Below are positions 54,764 through 63,904 of a DNA stretch of 64,000 nucleotides, piece by piece. This DNA is from JADJLQ01 sp044227925 (GTDB lineage: Bacteria; Bacteroidota; Bacteroidia; Chitinophagales; Saprospiraceae). The translations under genes were made by a program, and so were the position numbers. Each line of letters opens with the position of its first letter. Position 1 is the stretch's first letter. The stretch spans positions 21,083 through 85,082 of the forward strand of contig JBGAVW010000016.1 in assembly GCA_044227925.1 (NCBI GenBank), in the 5' to 3' direction. Under the pieces are notes generated by a model that worked only from the letters and a program-made list of their open reading frames with translations, was not told where the DNA came from and did no database searches.

Positions 54764-56467
54764 ATGAAAAAATTTATTAATAACAGATATATTAATCCGG
54801 GTTATTTGATTTTGATAATTTCACTCCTTATTATTCCGGTAGCTTGTTTTGATGAATTGGATGTGCAAAATCCGAATGATCCGACATTCAGTGGAAATGT
54901 AAATACGGAGCAAGGTCTGGCTACCTATGCCAAGGGCTCAGTGTATTGGAATGGATTTACCTATGGTAATGGATGGTTGGGAGATTCCTATTTTTCTCTG
55001 CCATGGGGATATCATGAATTAATGGGTGATGCGTGTGGTGGTGGTCAGGGATCCAATAATCAGACAACTACCATGGGTGTTCCGCAAAAATTTCAAGCTG
55101 ATCCCGCAGATCCTACTACTACATTTACAAACCCATCACCACAAATTTCCATTATTCGTAGCTTTAACAATCCGGCATCAACAGCCAATGGAAATAATGC
55201 TCTTTTTTATGAGTGGACCAGTATGTATGGGATGATAAATTCCTGCAATTTGATATTGGAGCAAATTCCAAATGTAGAGGGTTTGACCAATGATAAATCA
55301 AATACTGTAAAAGCCTGGGCTTATTGGTGGAAAGGATATGCCTATGCTCAGATAGGTACTTTATACATTGCAGGTTTGATTAATGATAAACCGAATTCAA
55401 TTGTAAGCAATTTTGTAGATCATAATGCTATCATTGCAGAATCAAATAAACAATTGAACCAGGCTTTAACTACATTGAAGGCCATAGGTAATCAATCTGA
55501 TTATGGAGCAATGATTGCCCAATTGATTCCTCAGCAGTGCCAGGTTGGACTCGGCACTCCTCCTACTAATGAGCAATGGCAACGATCTATAAATACATTA
55601 TTAGCAAGAAATATCATATTCAATAAACTTGCTCCTTTTGTAAATGGAAATCCTAATGCAACCATTACTAAGGCGAGTATGGGTGTCATGACTGCAGCAG
55701 ATTGGTCTGCTGTAATTGGCTTTTGCAATAATGGCTTGAGACAAGGTGATAAGGTTTTTACCGGTAGGTCAACTGCTGCAAATTCATTCTTTTCCGCTAC
55801 AGGTGGTACAGTCGCTTCTTTAATGTCTATCAGCAATCAAACATCCACTTTTAAATTAAGTGAAAGGATCGTACAACAGTTTAAAGAGAATGATAAGAGA
55901 AGAGCAAATTTTACCAATAAAAATGGTACTTTCTTTGGAGATGCTCATACCAATACTACACGGTATTCGTTGGTGGATGGTGCTGCAGCAGGGTTTTCAG
56001 GAATTCCAATATTGGGTTCAAGAGAACCTGGTGGTATAGAAGTCTATATTGGCCCTACGTATGAAGAAAATGCTACTATGTTGGCTGAAGCAAAAATCCG
56101 CACCGGACTCATAGCAGAAGGCCTAAAAGGAATTGATGAGGTGAGAGCATATCAGGGAGCTGAAGTAGAAACGTTGGCTGGTAAAAATTTGACCGCTGCG
56201 GAAGCCTTAAAAGAATTGACTATGGAAAGATTGGCTTCGACCGCGTTCAGAGGTTTATCCTTCTTCGATTTAAGAAGATGGGGATGGACATACGCCATAG
56301 CAAACGGTGGAGGCAGATATGGTGCGACATTACTTTTTGGTGGTAAGATTTATACCAATGCAACATTAGATTACAACTACATGGATTTTTGGGATGTGCC
56401 TGAAGATGAATTGTCTAAAAACCCTGCAGCAGCAGGAAGTTCGGTGACCAAAAATCCCAATTTCTAA
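54764..56467 (+). CDS. SusD/RagB-family surface lipoprotein, pair 3
   Basis: A 567-aa lipoprotein with signal (LILIISLLIIPVACFDELDV; lipobox VAC, Cys about 28). It starts with the SusD pattern LDVQNPNDPTFSG. Tryptophan-rich helices follow (VKAWAYWWKGYAYAQIGTLY), and a RagB-like C-terminus contains LTMERLASTAFRGLSFFDLRRWG. Typical RagB/SusD proteins carry an ER-xE-F-E...R..DL.RWG-type signature in this position. It looks more like the RagB branch than the other three SusDs here. A terminator follows at 56490-56523. Confidence 0.94.
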   Translation: MKKFINNRYINPGYLILIISLLIIPVACFDELDVQNPNDPTFSGNVNTEQGLATYAKGSVYWNGFTYGNGWLGDSYFSLPWGYHELMGDACGGGQGSNNQTTTMGVPQKFQADPADPTTTFTNPSPQISIIRSFNNPASTANGNNALFYEWTSMYGMINSCNLILEQIPNVEGLTNDKSNTVKAWAYWWKGYAYAQIGTLYIAGLINDKPNSIVSNFVDHNAIIAESNKQLNQALTTLKAIGNQSDYGAMIAQLIPQQCQVGLGTPPTNEQWQRSINTLLARNIIFNKLAPFVNGNPNATITKASMGVMTAADWSAVIGFCNNGLRQGDKVFTGRSTAANSFFSATGGTVASLMSISNQTSTFKLSERIVQQFKENDKRRANFTNKNGTFFGDAHTNTTRYSLVDGAAAGFSGIPILGSREPGGIEVYIGPTYEENATMLAEAKIRTGLIAEGLKGIDEVRAYQGAEVETLAGKNLTAAEALKELTMERLASTAFRGLSFFDLRRWGWTYAIANGGGRYGATLLFGGKIYTNATLDYNYMDFWDVPEDELSKNPAAAGSSVTKNPNF

Positions 56468-56489
56468 ACTAAGTTTTAGTTAAATAAAG

Positions 56490-56523
56490 GCCTCCTTTTT
56501 TATGAAAGGGAGGCTTTTTTTTT
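56490..56523 (+). terminator. Rho-independent terminator after pair 3
   Basis: GCCTCC with TTT pairs with AAA and GGAGGC (about 56490-56514), then nine T residues. It lies 22 bases after the susD-3 stop. Confidence 0.8.
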
Positions 56524-56629
56524 AATTGGCTTTTGGTTTTTAACTTCTATCAACGATTCTGTCTTCCATACGTTTTATACTAGATTCCGGTCAATCAAAC
56601 TTCATTAATATTATCTATTGGCAAGATTT

Positions 56630-57367
56630 ATGAAAATTACTTTTTTGCAGTTTTTTATCTTTCTCAGTTTAATCTCCGTTGCCCAAACCGAACCAGACAG
56701 AGCAATTAATAATAATATCAGTGATAAAGACTGGAATAATGTCTTGTATGGGGGTCAGCCATTGGTTACGCATAATGTAAAGAAAGTGAGGGGCACGCCA
56801 TTTGTTTACGATACTTATTTGAAAGGATCTGTTATATTAAATGATTCTTTGCGCTCACCTGAAAATCTCTTTAAACTTGATGCATATAAAAACGAAATAT
56901 GGTTGAAAAAAGAGGATGGTACTGAAATTATCCTCACTCATCCCAGGGTGGTGGGTCTTACCCTTCAAAAAGAGGGTGTAATTCATAACTACAGACGGCT
57001 TGTTTTGCCTTCAGCTACCGATCGTGTAAGGAAATTTGTAGAGTTATTTTATGCCGGGACTATTACATTGGTCAAAGAATATCAAAAAAAATTTTCAAGT
57101 GCCGATGATTCTAGCACCAAGGTATTGAACGGAGAAGATGAAGATGTATTCGAGACTAAAGAAATTTATTATCTGGTCGATGAATCAGGAAGTCTTCGGC
57201 GGTTAAGATTAAAACTCGATGATCTGTATGATTTATTCCCGAGTCTTGTAAAAAAATATAAATCTGAACTCGATGCTTTCTGTAAAGCTAAATCAATAAA
57301 TAAAAACCTCACCGAAACTGAGGTAATAGGTTTATTAAATTTTATTAGTGAATTGAAGAAAAAATAA
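56630..57367 (+). CDS. Secreted hypothetical protein following SusC/SusD pair 3 (paralogue of 63209)
   Basis: From the ATG at 56630, 245 aa beginning MKITFLQFFIFLSLISVAQ (signal peptide). A TTG at 56618 is a weaker start. The mature protein is mixed alpha/beta. The C-terminal third (LDDLYDLFPSLVKKYKSELD...) is a helical pattern shared with the protein at 63209 (LPGLFSSNRSKVADFIKKNK). I recognise no named domain, but the pair of similar genes placed after SusD operons suggests a recurrent secreted partner. It has no lipobox. It lies between terminators, so it is transcribed alone. Confidence 0.7.
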   Translation: MKITFLQFFIFLSLISVAQTEPDRAINNNISDKDWNNVLYGGQPLVTHNVKKVRGTPFVYDTYLKGSVILNDSLRSPENLFKLDAYKNEIWLKKEDGTEIILTHPRVVGLTLQKEGVIHNYRRLVLPSATDRVRKFVELFYAGTITLVKEYQKKFSSADDSSTKVLNGEDEDVFETKEIYYLVDESGSLRRLRLKLDDLYDLFPSLVKKYKSELDAFCKAKSINKNLTETEVIGLLNFISELKKK

Positions 57368-57562
57368 CAAAATCACAAACATCATTCTTATCCTTAATAA
57401 GACTGTTAAGAACTAGTCTTAATAAACTTAATTTTCATTAAATCCATCCAGAGATTTAACTGTTTTGTGTAAGTGATTGAATTTCATTACTTTAACTTTT
57501 AATAAAAATTGACCCCAAATCAAAAAAATCGACGAATGGGTTTTTTTTACCGATATTTTTTA

Positions 57563-57570
57563 TACCTTCG
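57563..57570 (+). promoter_or_regulatory. Candidate -7 element upstream of pair 4
   Basis: TACCTTCG, a one-base variant of TAnnTTTG, lies 95 bases before the susC-4 ATG. A clear TTG partner is missing. The remaining ~100 bases resemble the leader of pair 3. Confidence 0.35.
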
Positions 57571-57665
57571 TTCACAAATTCGGTTATTAATTCGTTAACA
57601 ATTTACCGGATTTTAAGACTCGGAAATTCAACTAACTCATAACAAATCAATTTAATTAGGGTAAT

Positions 57666-60600
57666 ATGAAAAGACTCTCTCTAATTTTCTCCATGGTGTT
57701 AGTGGTGGCATTTACTTATGGTCAGCGGACCGTAAAAGGTGTCATTACAGACAACAGTGGTGAACCGCTTATCGGCGCCAACGTGGTCGCCAAAGGTACC
57801 GATGTGGGTACTGTTACTGATGTTGATGGATCTTATTCCCTCAATGTCCCTGCAGGTGTGAATATTCTTACCATCACGTACACTGGATTTACAGCAAAAG
57901 ATGTTGCCATCGGAGACCAATCTGAGGTAAATATTACTCTCGACCAGGGGGTTGCTATCGAAGAGGTAATCGTTACGGCTCAGGGTATCTCTCGTGAAAA
58001 AAGAGCATTGGGATATTCTGTTTCTACCGTAAGTACCAAAAAAATAGAAGATAGACCGCAACCTGATGTTGGGAGGGTGCTTCAAGGCAAAGTTCCCGGA
58101 GTAAATATTACTTCTACTTCTGGTGCTACCGGAACCGGTACTAATATTACCATTCGTGGTTATACTTCTATAACCGGTTCTACACAGCCTTTATTCGTGG
58201 TCGATGGCGTTCCTTTTAATTCTGCTACCAATCAAAGAGGTGGATTTACTCAAGGAGGTCAAAATGCTTCCAGCCGATTTCTGGATTTGGATCCTAATAG
58301 TATCGAAAGTATTTCTGTACTAAAAGGCCTGGCAGCAACCGTTACCTACGGAGATCAGGGTAGAAACGGTGTAATTTTAGTGACTACTAAAAATGGTAGT
58401 AAAAAAGTTAGAAAACCAGAGTTTACACTTACTCAATCAAACTTTTCTAATACTGCGCATTTGCCAAGGTATCAGAATGATTATGTAGGTGGCTTCCAGC
58501 AAAACCTGGGTTACTTTTTCTCTAACTGGGGTCCAACATTAGAAGAAGCTAAAATTTATCCTTCCCAAAATACAAATACTGCTTTGACAAACCATCCCTA
58601 TGCATTTTTATCCAATGCTGCATTAAGAGCTGGTCAGTCTGAATATGTATCCTCATTAGGTGCTTATAAAATGGCCGTATTTCCAAATAACGTTTCTGAT
58701 TTTTTCAGAACAGGAAGGATTTCCAATACCAGCTTAAATGTATCCGGTGGTGGAGAAAAAGTGGGATACAACGTATCAGCAGGGTATAATACCGAACAAG
58801 GTTATATTGCCTATAACGATTTAAAGAAAATTAATATAGGTTTGGGTTTAAATGCTGAACTCAGCCCTAAAATAAAATTGACTACCAGCATAAACTTTGC
58901 CAATACAGATCTGGTGTCCCCACCACTTTCTGGCGGAACAGGTAATAACGCGTTGGATTTTCCTTCTGTACTTGCAAACGTAATGTACACTCCAAGACAG
59001 GTGGATGTTAATGGATGGCCATACGAAGATCCGGCTACCGGAGCTTCTGTATATTTCCGATCTGGAAATGACATTCCAAATCCTCAATGGGTGCTCAGAA
59101 ATTACTCTACAACCGATGTTGTAAACAGGGTTTTTGCATCAACTGCTTTAACAGCAAATTTGTTTAAAGGATTTGATTTCTTGTACAGAGTAGGTCTTGA
59201 TACGTATGCTGAATTACAGGAAGCTAAATTTAATAAAGGAGGTGTTCAATTCTTAAACGGGTTCTATGGTACTAGAGATATAGAAAATACAATTTGGGAT
59301 AATTCTGCAATATTCTCTTATAGCAAAGAATTATCTTCTAAACTTGAAGTAGCTGGTAAATTAGGTGGAAACATCAGAAATGATGTGTTTAGATCCACCA
59401 ATGTGGGTAGCCAGAACCAATTAGCCAGAGGGCTTTACAAACACCAGAATTTTATTGATGTATCATCTAATCAGTTTGATTCGGAGCAAACAAGAATGGG
59501 TATTTTTGGTGAATTATCTGCTGACTATGGAAATTGGATATTTGTTAACCTGGCAGCTCGAAATGACTGGACTTCAACCGTCGAGGCTCCAAATCGCAGG
59601 ATTTTCTATCCTTCTGCCTCGGTTTCATTTGTTCCTACCACTTTATTTATTGGGCTCAAATCTAAATTCCTTAACTTTTTGAAATTACGAGGAGGTTATG
59701 GAACTTCAGCTGGGTTCCCAAATCCTTATAATACTAGGAATATATTGGATCAAAATGCCAGAGGATTCTTAACCTCTGCCGGTGTTGCAGTACAAACTCA
59801 CTCTACTAATAACTTGCTTGGTAATCCAAACTTAAAGCCGGAGTTGCACAAAGAATATGAATTTGGAATGGAGGGTAAGATAATCAATGAGAGAGTGGAT
59901 TTTGACCTTACTCTTTATAGGAGAAACACTGAGGATTTGATTACCAGTGCACCTCTCGATGCTTCAACTGGGTATACTGCTACCACCATTAATATTGGTG
60001 CTATCAGGAATGAAGGTGTAGAATTTAGTATCTCCGGAAGTCCAATTTCTAAAGGTAAATTTGACTGGAATGTAGGTGCAGTATTTTCAAGAAACGTGCC
60101 TAAAGTATTAGACCTGGGAGGTACTTTACAAGAAGTTCAAATTTCAGGTTTTGGTGGCGGTCTTGGAAATTATGCGATCGTAGGAGAACCATTCAATATT
60201 ATTAAAGGTTCTGGCAACAGAAGAAACGATGCGGGTCAATTATTGATAGACGCACAAGGGTATCCAATCGGAACTGCTTCACCTATCATATTAGGAGATC
60301 CTAATCCTGCCTTCCAATCCAGTTTAACAAATACATTTACCTTCGGCAGTCTCGCATTAGATGTGATGTTATCCTACAGACATGGTGGAGCCATGTATAG
60401 TGCAAGTGCAGGTGCATTGATGGGAAGGGGTTTGACTTATGATACCGGACTTGAAAATGGATATGATAGAGCACAGACTTATCTCTATCCTGGTGTAAAG
60501 GCCGATGGCTCTCCAAATGATATTCAGGTTACGGCTTCTGATGTTGGATTTAATACTAAATACTTCTTTACCGACGAAGGTCGTATCTATGATGGTTCTA

Positions 60601-60848
60601 CAATTCGTTTACAGGAAGTTTCATTGTCCTATCAGTTGCCAAAATCTCTTTTATCAAAAGCAAAGATTAAAGGAGCTTCTATATCATTGAGTGGTAATAA
60701 CCTATGGTATAAAGCATTACATTTTCCTCCAGGTTTGAATTTCGATACTGACAACCTTGGGTTAGGAGTAGGTAATGGATTTGGGTTTGAATTTTTGACG
60801 GGCCCTAGTTCCCGTAGAATAGGAGCAACATTGAAAATTAATTTTTAA
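57666..60848 (+). CDS. SusC/RagA-family TonB-linked outer-membrane protein, pair 4
   Basis: A 1060-aa protein. It has a signal peptide (MKRLSLIFSMVLVVAFTYG), a CarboxypepD_reg domain (QRTVKGVITDNSGEPLIGAN), and EEVIVTAQG. The plug shows PLFVVDGVPFNSAT and ISVLKGLAATVTYGDQGRNGVILV (shortened here for the reader), and the barrel ends ATLKINF. It is most like pair 1 by plug motif (VVDGVPF) and by the late SLSGNNLWYKALHFP, which parallels SINGRNLWYKAPHFP in pair 1. susD-4 lies 24 bases downstream. Cargo unknown. Confidence 0.96.
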   Translation: MKRLSLIFSMVLVVAFTYGQRTVKGVITDNSGEPLIGANVVAKGTDVGTVTDVDGSYSLNVPAGVNILTITYTGFTAKDVAIGDQSEVNITLDQGVAIEEVIVTAQGISREKRALGYSVSTVSTKKIEDRPQPDVGRVLQGKVPGVNITSTSGATGTGTNITIRGYTSITGSTQPLFVVDGVPFNSATNQRGGFTQGGQNASSRFLDLDPNSIESISVLKGLAATVTYGDQGRNGVILVTTKNGSKKVRKPEFTLTQSNFSNTAHLPRYQNDYVGGFQQNLGYFFSNWGPTLEEAKIYPSQNTNTALTNHPYAFLSNAALRAGQSEYVSSLGAYKMAVFPNNVSDFFRTGRISNTSLNVSGGGEKVGYNVSAGYNTEQGYIAYNDLKKINIGLGLNAELSPKIKLTTSINFANTDLVSPPLSGGTGNNALDFPSVLANVMYTPRQVDVNGWPYEDPATGASVYFRSGNDIPNPQWVLRNYSTTDVVNRVFASTALTANLFKGFDFLYRVGLDTYAELQEAKFNKGGVQFLNGFYGTRDIENTIWDNSAIFSYSKELSSKLEVAGKLGGNIRNDVFRSTNVGSQNQLARGLYKHQNFIDVSSNQFDSEQTRMGIFGELSADYGNWIFVNLAARNDWTSTVEAPNRRIFYPSASVSFVPTTLFIGLKSKFLNFLKLRGGYGTSAGFPNPYNTRNILDQNARGFLTSAGVAVQTHSTNNLLGNPNLKPELHKEYEFGMEGKIINERVDFDLTLYRRNTEDLITSAPLDASTGYTATTINIGAIRNEGVEFSISGSPISKGKFDWNVGAVFSRNVPKVLDLGGTLQEVQISGFGGGLGNYAIVGEPFNIIKGSGNRRNDAGQLLIDAQGYPIGTASPIILGDPNPAFQSSLTNTFTFGSLALDVMLSYRHGGAMYSASAGALMGRGLTYDTGLENGYDRAQTYLYPGVKADGSPNDIQVTASDVGFNTKYFFTDEGRIYDGSTIRLQEVSLSYQLPKSLLSKAKIKGASISLSGNNLWYKALHFPPGLNFDTDNLGLGVGNGFGFEFLTGPSSRRIGATLKINF

Positions 60849-60872
60849 TCTCCACTTAAAGTACAAAAAGAA

Positions 60873-62510
60873 ATGAAAAAAATAGCAAAAATATTTTCGA
60901 TTGTTTTAGGATTGTCAGTGATTGCTTCTTGTGATCTTGATTTATTGGACAATCCAAATGCGGTAACTACTAAAAATCTGGATGTAAACTACCTTTTAAA
61001 TTCTATTGAACTTACATTTGCAGGTAGCTTCAATGCTTTTAGTGGTGTAGGTGCCGGACTTTCCAGGACACTTCATTATGGAGGTGCTGTGAATTATGAC
61101 AATGCTGTAAGCCCAAATACATTTTCGGGTACCTGGAATAATGTGTATGCCAATACGCTGGTGGATATTAAAGCCCTTATTCCTGTGGCAGAAGCTGCTG
61201 GTTTATTTGTTCATTCCGGCATAGCCAAAACGTTGCGTGCTTATACATTATTGACAATGGTTGACTTTTTAGGCAATGTTCCTTTTAGTGAAGCACTTAA
61301 TCCTGAAAACTTCAATCCAAAAGCAGATGATGGTAAAACGATCTATACTGCAGCACTTGCTGACCTGGATGCGGCCATTGCAGATTTCGCAAAAACTTCC
61401 AAAGGTGGCGCAACCTCTGACTTAATTTACGGAGGTAATGCTGACAGCTGGACCAGAGCAGCGAATTCAATAAAATTAAAAGCTTTGTTAAACTTAAAAT
61501 TGACTGATAAAGCCGGTGCAACATCCGGAATAAACAGTTTGGTTTCAGGTAATAAACTTTTAAGTACTACGGCACAAAATTTTACATTTAAGTATGGTTC
61601 AAACCTTGTAAACCCTGACACAAGGCATCCGAGATACGGATATTCCAATACCGGTATCGGTGATTATATGTCAAATTCTTACATGGGTGAATTATATAGC
61701 AGTAAATCAAAACCCGATCCCAGAATTCGGTTTTATTTCTATCGTCAGACTGTAGTTAATACAAGAGATGTAAATGAATTGAGGTGTGTAAATAACAACA
61801 AGCCAAGTCATTATGGTGCCAATGATGTATTCTGTTTACCAACTATGGTAGGATATTGGGGTAGAGATCATCTTAGCAATGAAGGTATCCCACCAGATGG
61901 TTTGAGAAGAACCGGATGGGGTGTTTATCCGGCAGGCGGATTATTTGATGATGATGCTGCTAAACCCGTAGTTTTAGGTGCAGGTGCCGGAGGAGCAGGT
62001 ATCGCTCCATTTTTAATGAGATCTTATGTAGATTTTATGTTGGCAGAAGCCGCTCTGACTTTAGGTACTACTGGTGATGCAAAGGCTTTATTAAAATCTG
62101 CCATTGAGAAATCTATGGCTGATGTTAGAGCGATGGCTTTAGGTACATCTGAAGCATCCAGAATAAATGCTTTCGAGTCAGCTAAAGGTATTGTTTGGAC
62201 TACTGAAGTTACCAACTATGTTAATGAAGTACTTGCAGCATATGACGCGGCTGCTAACAATGATGCTAAATTGGCAATAATAGCAAAAGAGTATTGGTTG
62301 GCATTATTCGGTTCAGGAGTGGAGTCATATAATTTATACCGTCGAACTGGCTTGCCTGCTCAACAGCCCGCTTTGGATCCCAATCCGGGAGCGTTTGCTT
62401 CTTCTGTCTATTATCCTACAAACTACATTGCACAGAATAAAAATGCAAAGCAAAAAGCTAGTCCTGCAGTTAAAGTATTTTGGGATACAAACACATTTAC
62501 TTTAAAATAA
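60873..62510 (+). CDS. SusD/RagB-family surface lipoprotein, pair 4
   Basis: A 545-aa lipoprotein (MKKIAKIFSIVLGLSVIASC, lipobox ASC, Cys 20) followed by DLDLLDNPNAVTTKNLD and a SusD-like fold of the SusD-like_2 type, including FLNG-like helices and late EYWLALFGSGVESYNLYRRTG. It ends KVFWDTNTFTLK. The late VESYNLYRRTG and FWDTN strings parallel pair 1's VESYNDIRRTG and FWDVN, so pairs 1 and 4 appear closest. It is the ligand lid for SusC-4, and a small lipoprotein gene follows after 30 bases. Confidence 0.95.
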   Translation: MKKIAKIFSIVLGLSVIASCDLDLLDNPNAVTTKNLDVNYLLNSIELTFAGSFNAFSGVGAGLSRTLHYGGAVNYDNAVSPNTFSGTWNNVYANTLVDIKALIPVAEAAGLFVHSGIAKTLRAYTLLTMVDFLGNVPFSEALNPENFNPKADDGKTIYTAALADLDAAIADFAKTSKGGATSDLIYGGNADSWTRAANSIKLKALLNLKLTDKAGATSGINSLVSGNKLLSTTAQNFTFKYGSNLVNPDTRHPRYGYSNTGIGDYMSNSYMGELYSSKSKPDPRIRFYFYRQTVVNTRDVNELRCVNNNKPSHYGANDVFCLPTMVGYWGRDHLSNEGIPPDGLRRTGWGVYPAGGLFDDDAAKPVVLGAGAGGAGIAPFLMRSYVDFMLAEAALTLGTTGDAKALLKSAIEKSMADVRAMALGTSEASRINAFESAKGIVWTTEVTNYVNEVLAAYDAAANNDAKLAIIAKEYWLALFGSGVESYNLYRRTGLPAQQPALDPNPGAFASSVYYPTNYIAQNKNAKQKASPAVKVFWDTNTFTLK

Positions 62511-62540
62511 TTTTAAAAACCACTTAGTAAGATTATAAAT

Positions 62541-63113
62541 ATGAAAAATTTAAAATATATAATCCTGGTATTATTTATTGGTCCATTTTTGTCTTGTGAA
62601 ACAAAAATCATAGATGTAGTAGATGAATTTACGTTTGAACAAGGTGGGTATATGCGTATTGTGACTCCTTATCCGGTTGTAAATGCCACATTCAGTGTTA
62701 GTAAAGCTAATCTTGCCGGTACTAAACTGGAATTAGTTCACGAGGCTGTTACCCCAAATAAAGGGGCTAATTTTGCAACTTACGATCTCAATATCAAATT
62801 TGAAGATAAAACAGCTGCAAACGGCAATAAATCGACTACAGATAAAGCTTTACGGTCTATAGCTGCTTCTGAATACAAGCCTGACCCGACCACAGGTTAT
62901 CCAAGGCATACATTTACCGTAACAGGTACAGATGCAGTGTCAAAATCAGGACTTACTGCTGATGACATTGCTAAAGGTGATTGGTTCACTATTACAGGTA
63001 CCATGGTACTTACCGATGGAAAGAAATTTAATGCTGCCAATACAGGTGTGAATATCACCGGTGGAGCATTTTATTCTTCTCCTTTTACCTATAGAATTAA
63101 TGTAGTAGATTAG
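62541..63113 (+). CDS. Small lipoprotein following SusC/SusD pair 4
   Basis: A 190-aa protein with lipoprotein signal (MKNLKYIILVLFIGPFLSCE, Cys about 19). The body is beta-rich, with the strings FTFEQGGYMRIVTPYPVVN and PRHTFTVTGTDAVSK, and ends in a strand (SPFTYRINVVD). I know no named domain. It occupies the SusE-like position of pair 4 (30-base gap), comparable with the lipoprotein after pair 1, and ends at a strong terminator. Probably a surface accessory. Confidence 0.75.
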   Translation: MKNLKYIILVLFIGPFLSCETKIIDVVDEFTFEQGGYMRIVTPYPVVNATFSVSKANLAGTKLELVHEAVTPNKGANFATYDLNIKFEDKTAANGNKSTTDKALRSIAASEYKPDPTTGYPRHTFTVTGTDAVSKSGLTADDIAKGDWFTITGTMVLTDGKKFNAANTGVNITGGAFYSSPFTYRINVVD

Positions 63114-63141
63114 AATTAAACAAGGTATTTTAATTCAAGAT

Positions 63142-63177
63142 AAAAGGATAGCCAATCGCATTGGCTATCCTTTTTTT
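63142..63177 (+). terminator. Rho-independent terminator after pair 4
   Basis: A near-perfect 15-bp stem (AAAAGGATAGCCAAT with its complement) around a CGC loop, followed by seven T residues. It ends the susC-4/susD-4/lipoprotein unit. Confidence 0.9.
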
Positions 63178-63208
63178 ATATACAAATGAAACAATCTGTT
63201 CGTTAACT

Positions 63209-63904
63209 ATGTATAAGCTTATGAAATTGAATTTAATTATCGGATTATTGTTCTTAATAAACATGTTGTCAGGACAGGCCCTGCTTTCTGGAAATTTATT
63301 TATTGATAAATTTAACCACCTGCCTGTGAGCGATGCTGTTAAAAACGGTGAATATGAAGGCAGCCCTTTTCTGATTGATAGTTTTGTGGAAGGAATATTG
63401 CGCATTAAAAATGAAGCAACCTATAAAATGCCCATGCGGTACAATTTATATGGTGATGTTTTGGATGTTAAATACAAAGGCAGAGATTTGGTATTGACTC
63501 CAAACGATATAATTGAAATAATCGAAATTAAAAACCATAAATTGGTAACCACACTCTATGAATTCAATGGGACCAGGAATAAAGGCTTTTTATTTCTTTT
63601 GGATACCGGAAAGGTGAACCTATTAATGAAAAAAAACATTTCATTTGAAGACTGGAGGCCTGCCCGGGCTCAGGAAGCAGGACCTAAACTAGCCAGGTTT
63701 AAAGAGAGCTTAGATGCATTCTTCTTGCAATCGGGTACCAAAGTCACTCAAATTAAAAACATCAAAGAGCTCCCCGGATTATTCTCAAGCAATAGATCCA
63801 AAGTAGCCGACTTCATCAAAAAAAACAAAACCAAACTCAAGCAAGAAAAACTTATCGAGTTGGTGAAGTATTATAATTCATTGCAAGTAGAGGGTAAATC
63901 ATAG
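63209..63904 (+). CDS. Secreted hypothetical protein (paralogue of 56630)
   Basis: From the ATG at 63209, 231 aa with an N-terminal signal (MKLNLIIGLLFLINMLSGQ starts at a second Met, 63221, which is equally likely). An ATG-less upstream extension to 63161 overlaps the terminator and is rejected. The C-terminal helical pattern LPGLFSSNRSKVADFIKKNK resembles the protein at 56630 (LYDLFPSLVKKYKSELD). No named domain is recognised. It lies just downstream of the pair 4 terminator, so it is transcribed separately. Function unknown. Confidence 0.7.
   Translation: MYKLMKLNLIIGLLFLINMLSGQALLSGNLFIDKFNHLPVSDAVKNGEYEGSPFLIDSFVEGILRIKNEATYKMPMRYNLYGDVLDVKYKGRDLVLTPNDIIEIIEIKNHKLVTTLYEFNGTRNKGFLFLLDTGKVNLLMKKNISFEDWRPARAQEAGPKLARFKESLDAFFLQSGTKVTQIKNIKELPGLFSSNRSKVADFIKKNKTKLKQEKLIELVKYYNSLQVEGKS

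Noticed and set aside
37517..62510. Polysaccharide-utilisation locus
   Set aside because: No hydrolase, lyase, sulfatase or HTCS regulator is adjacent, and the GH97 gene lies far away next to guaB/cmk.
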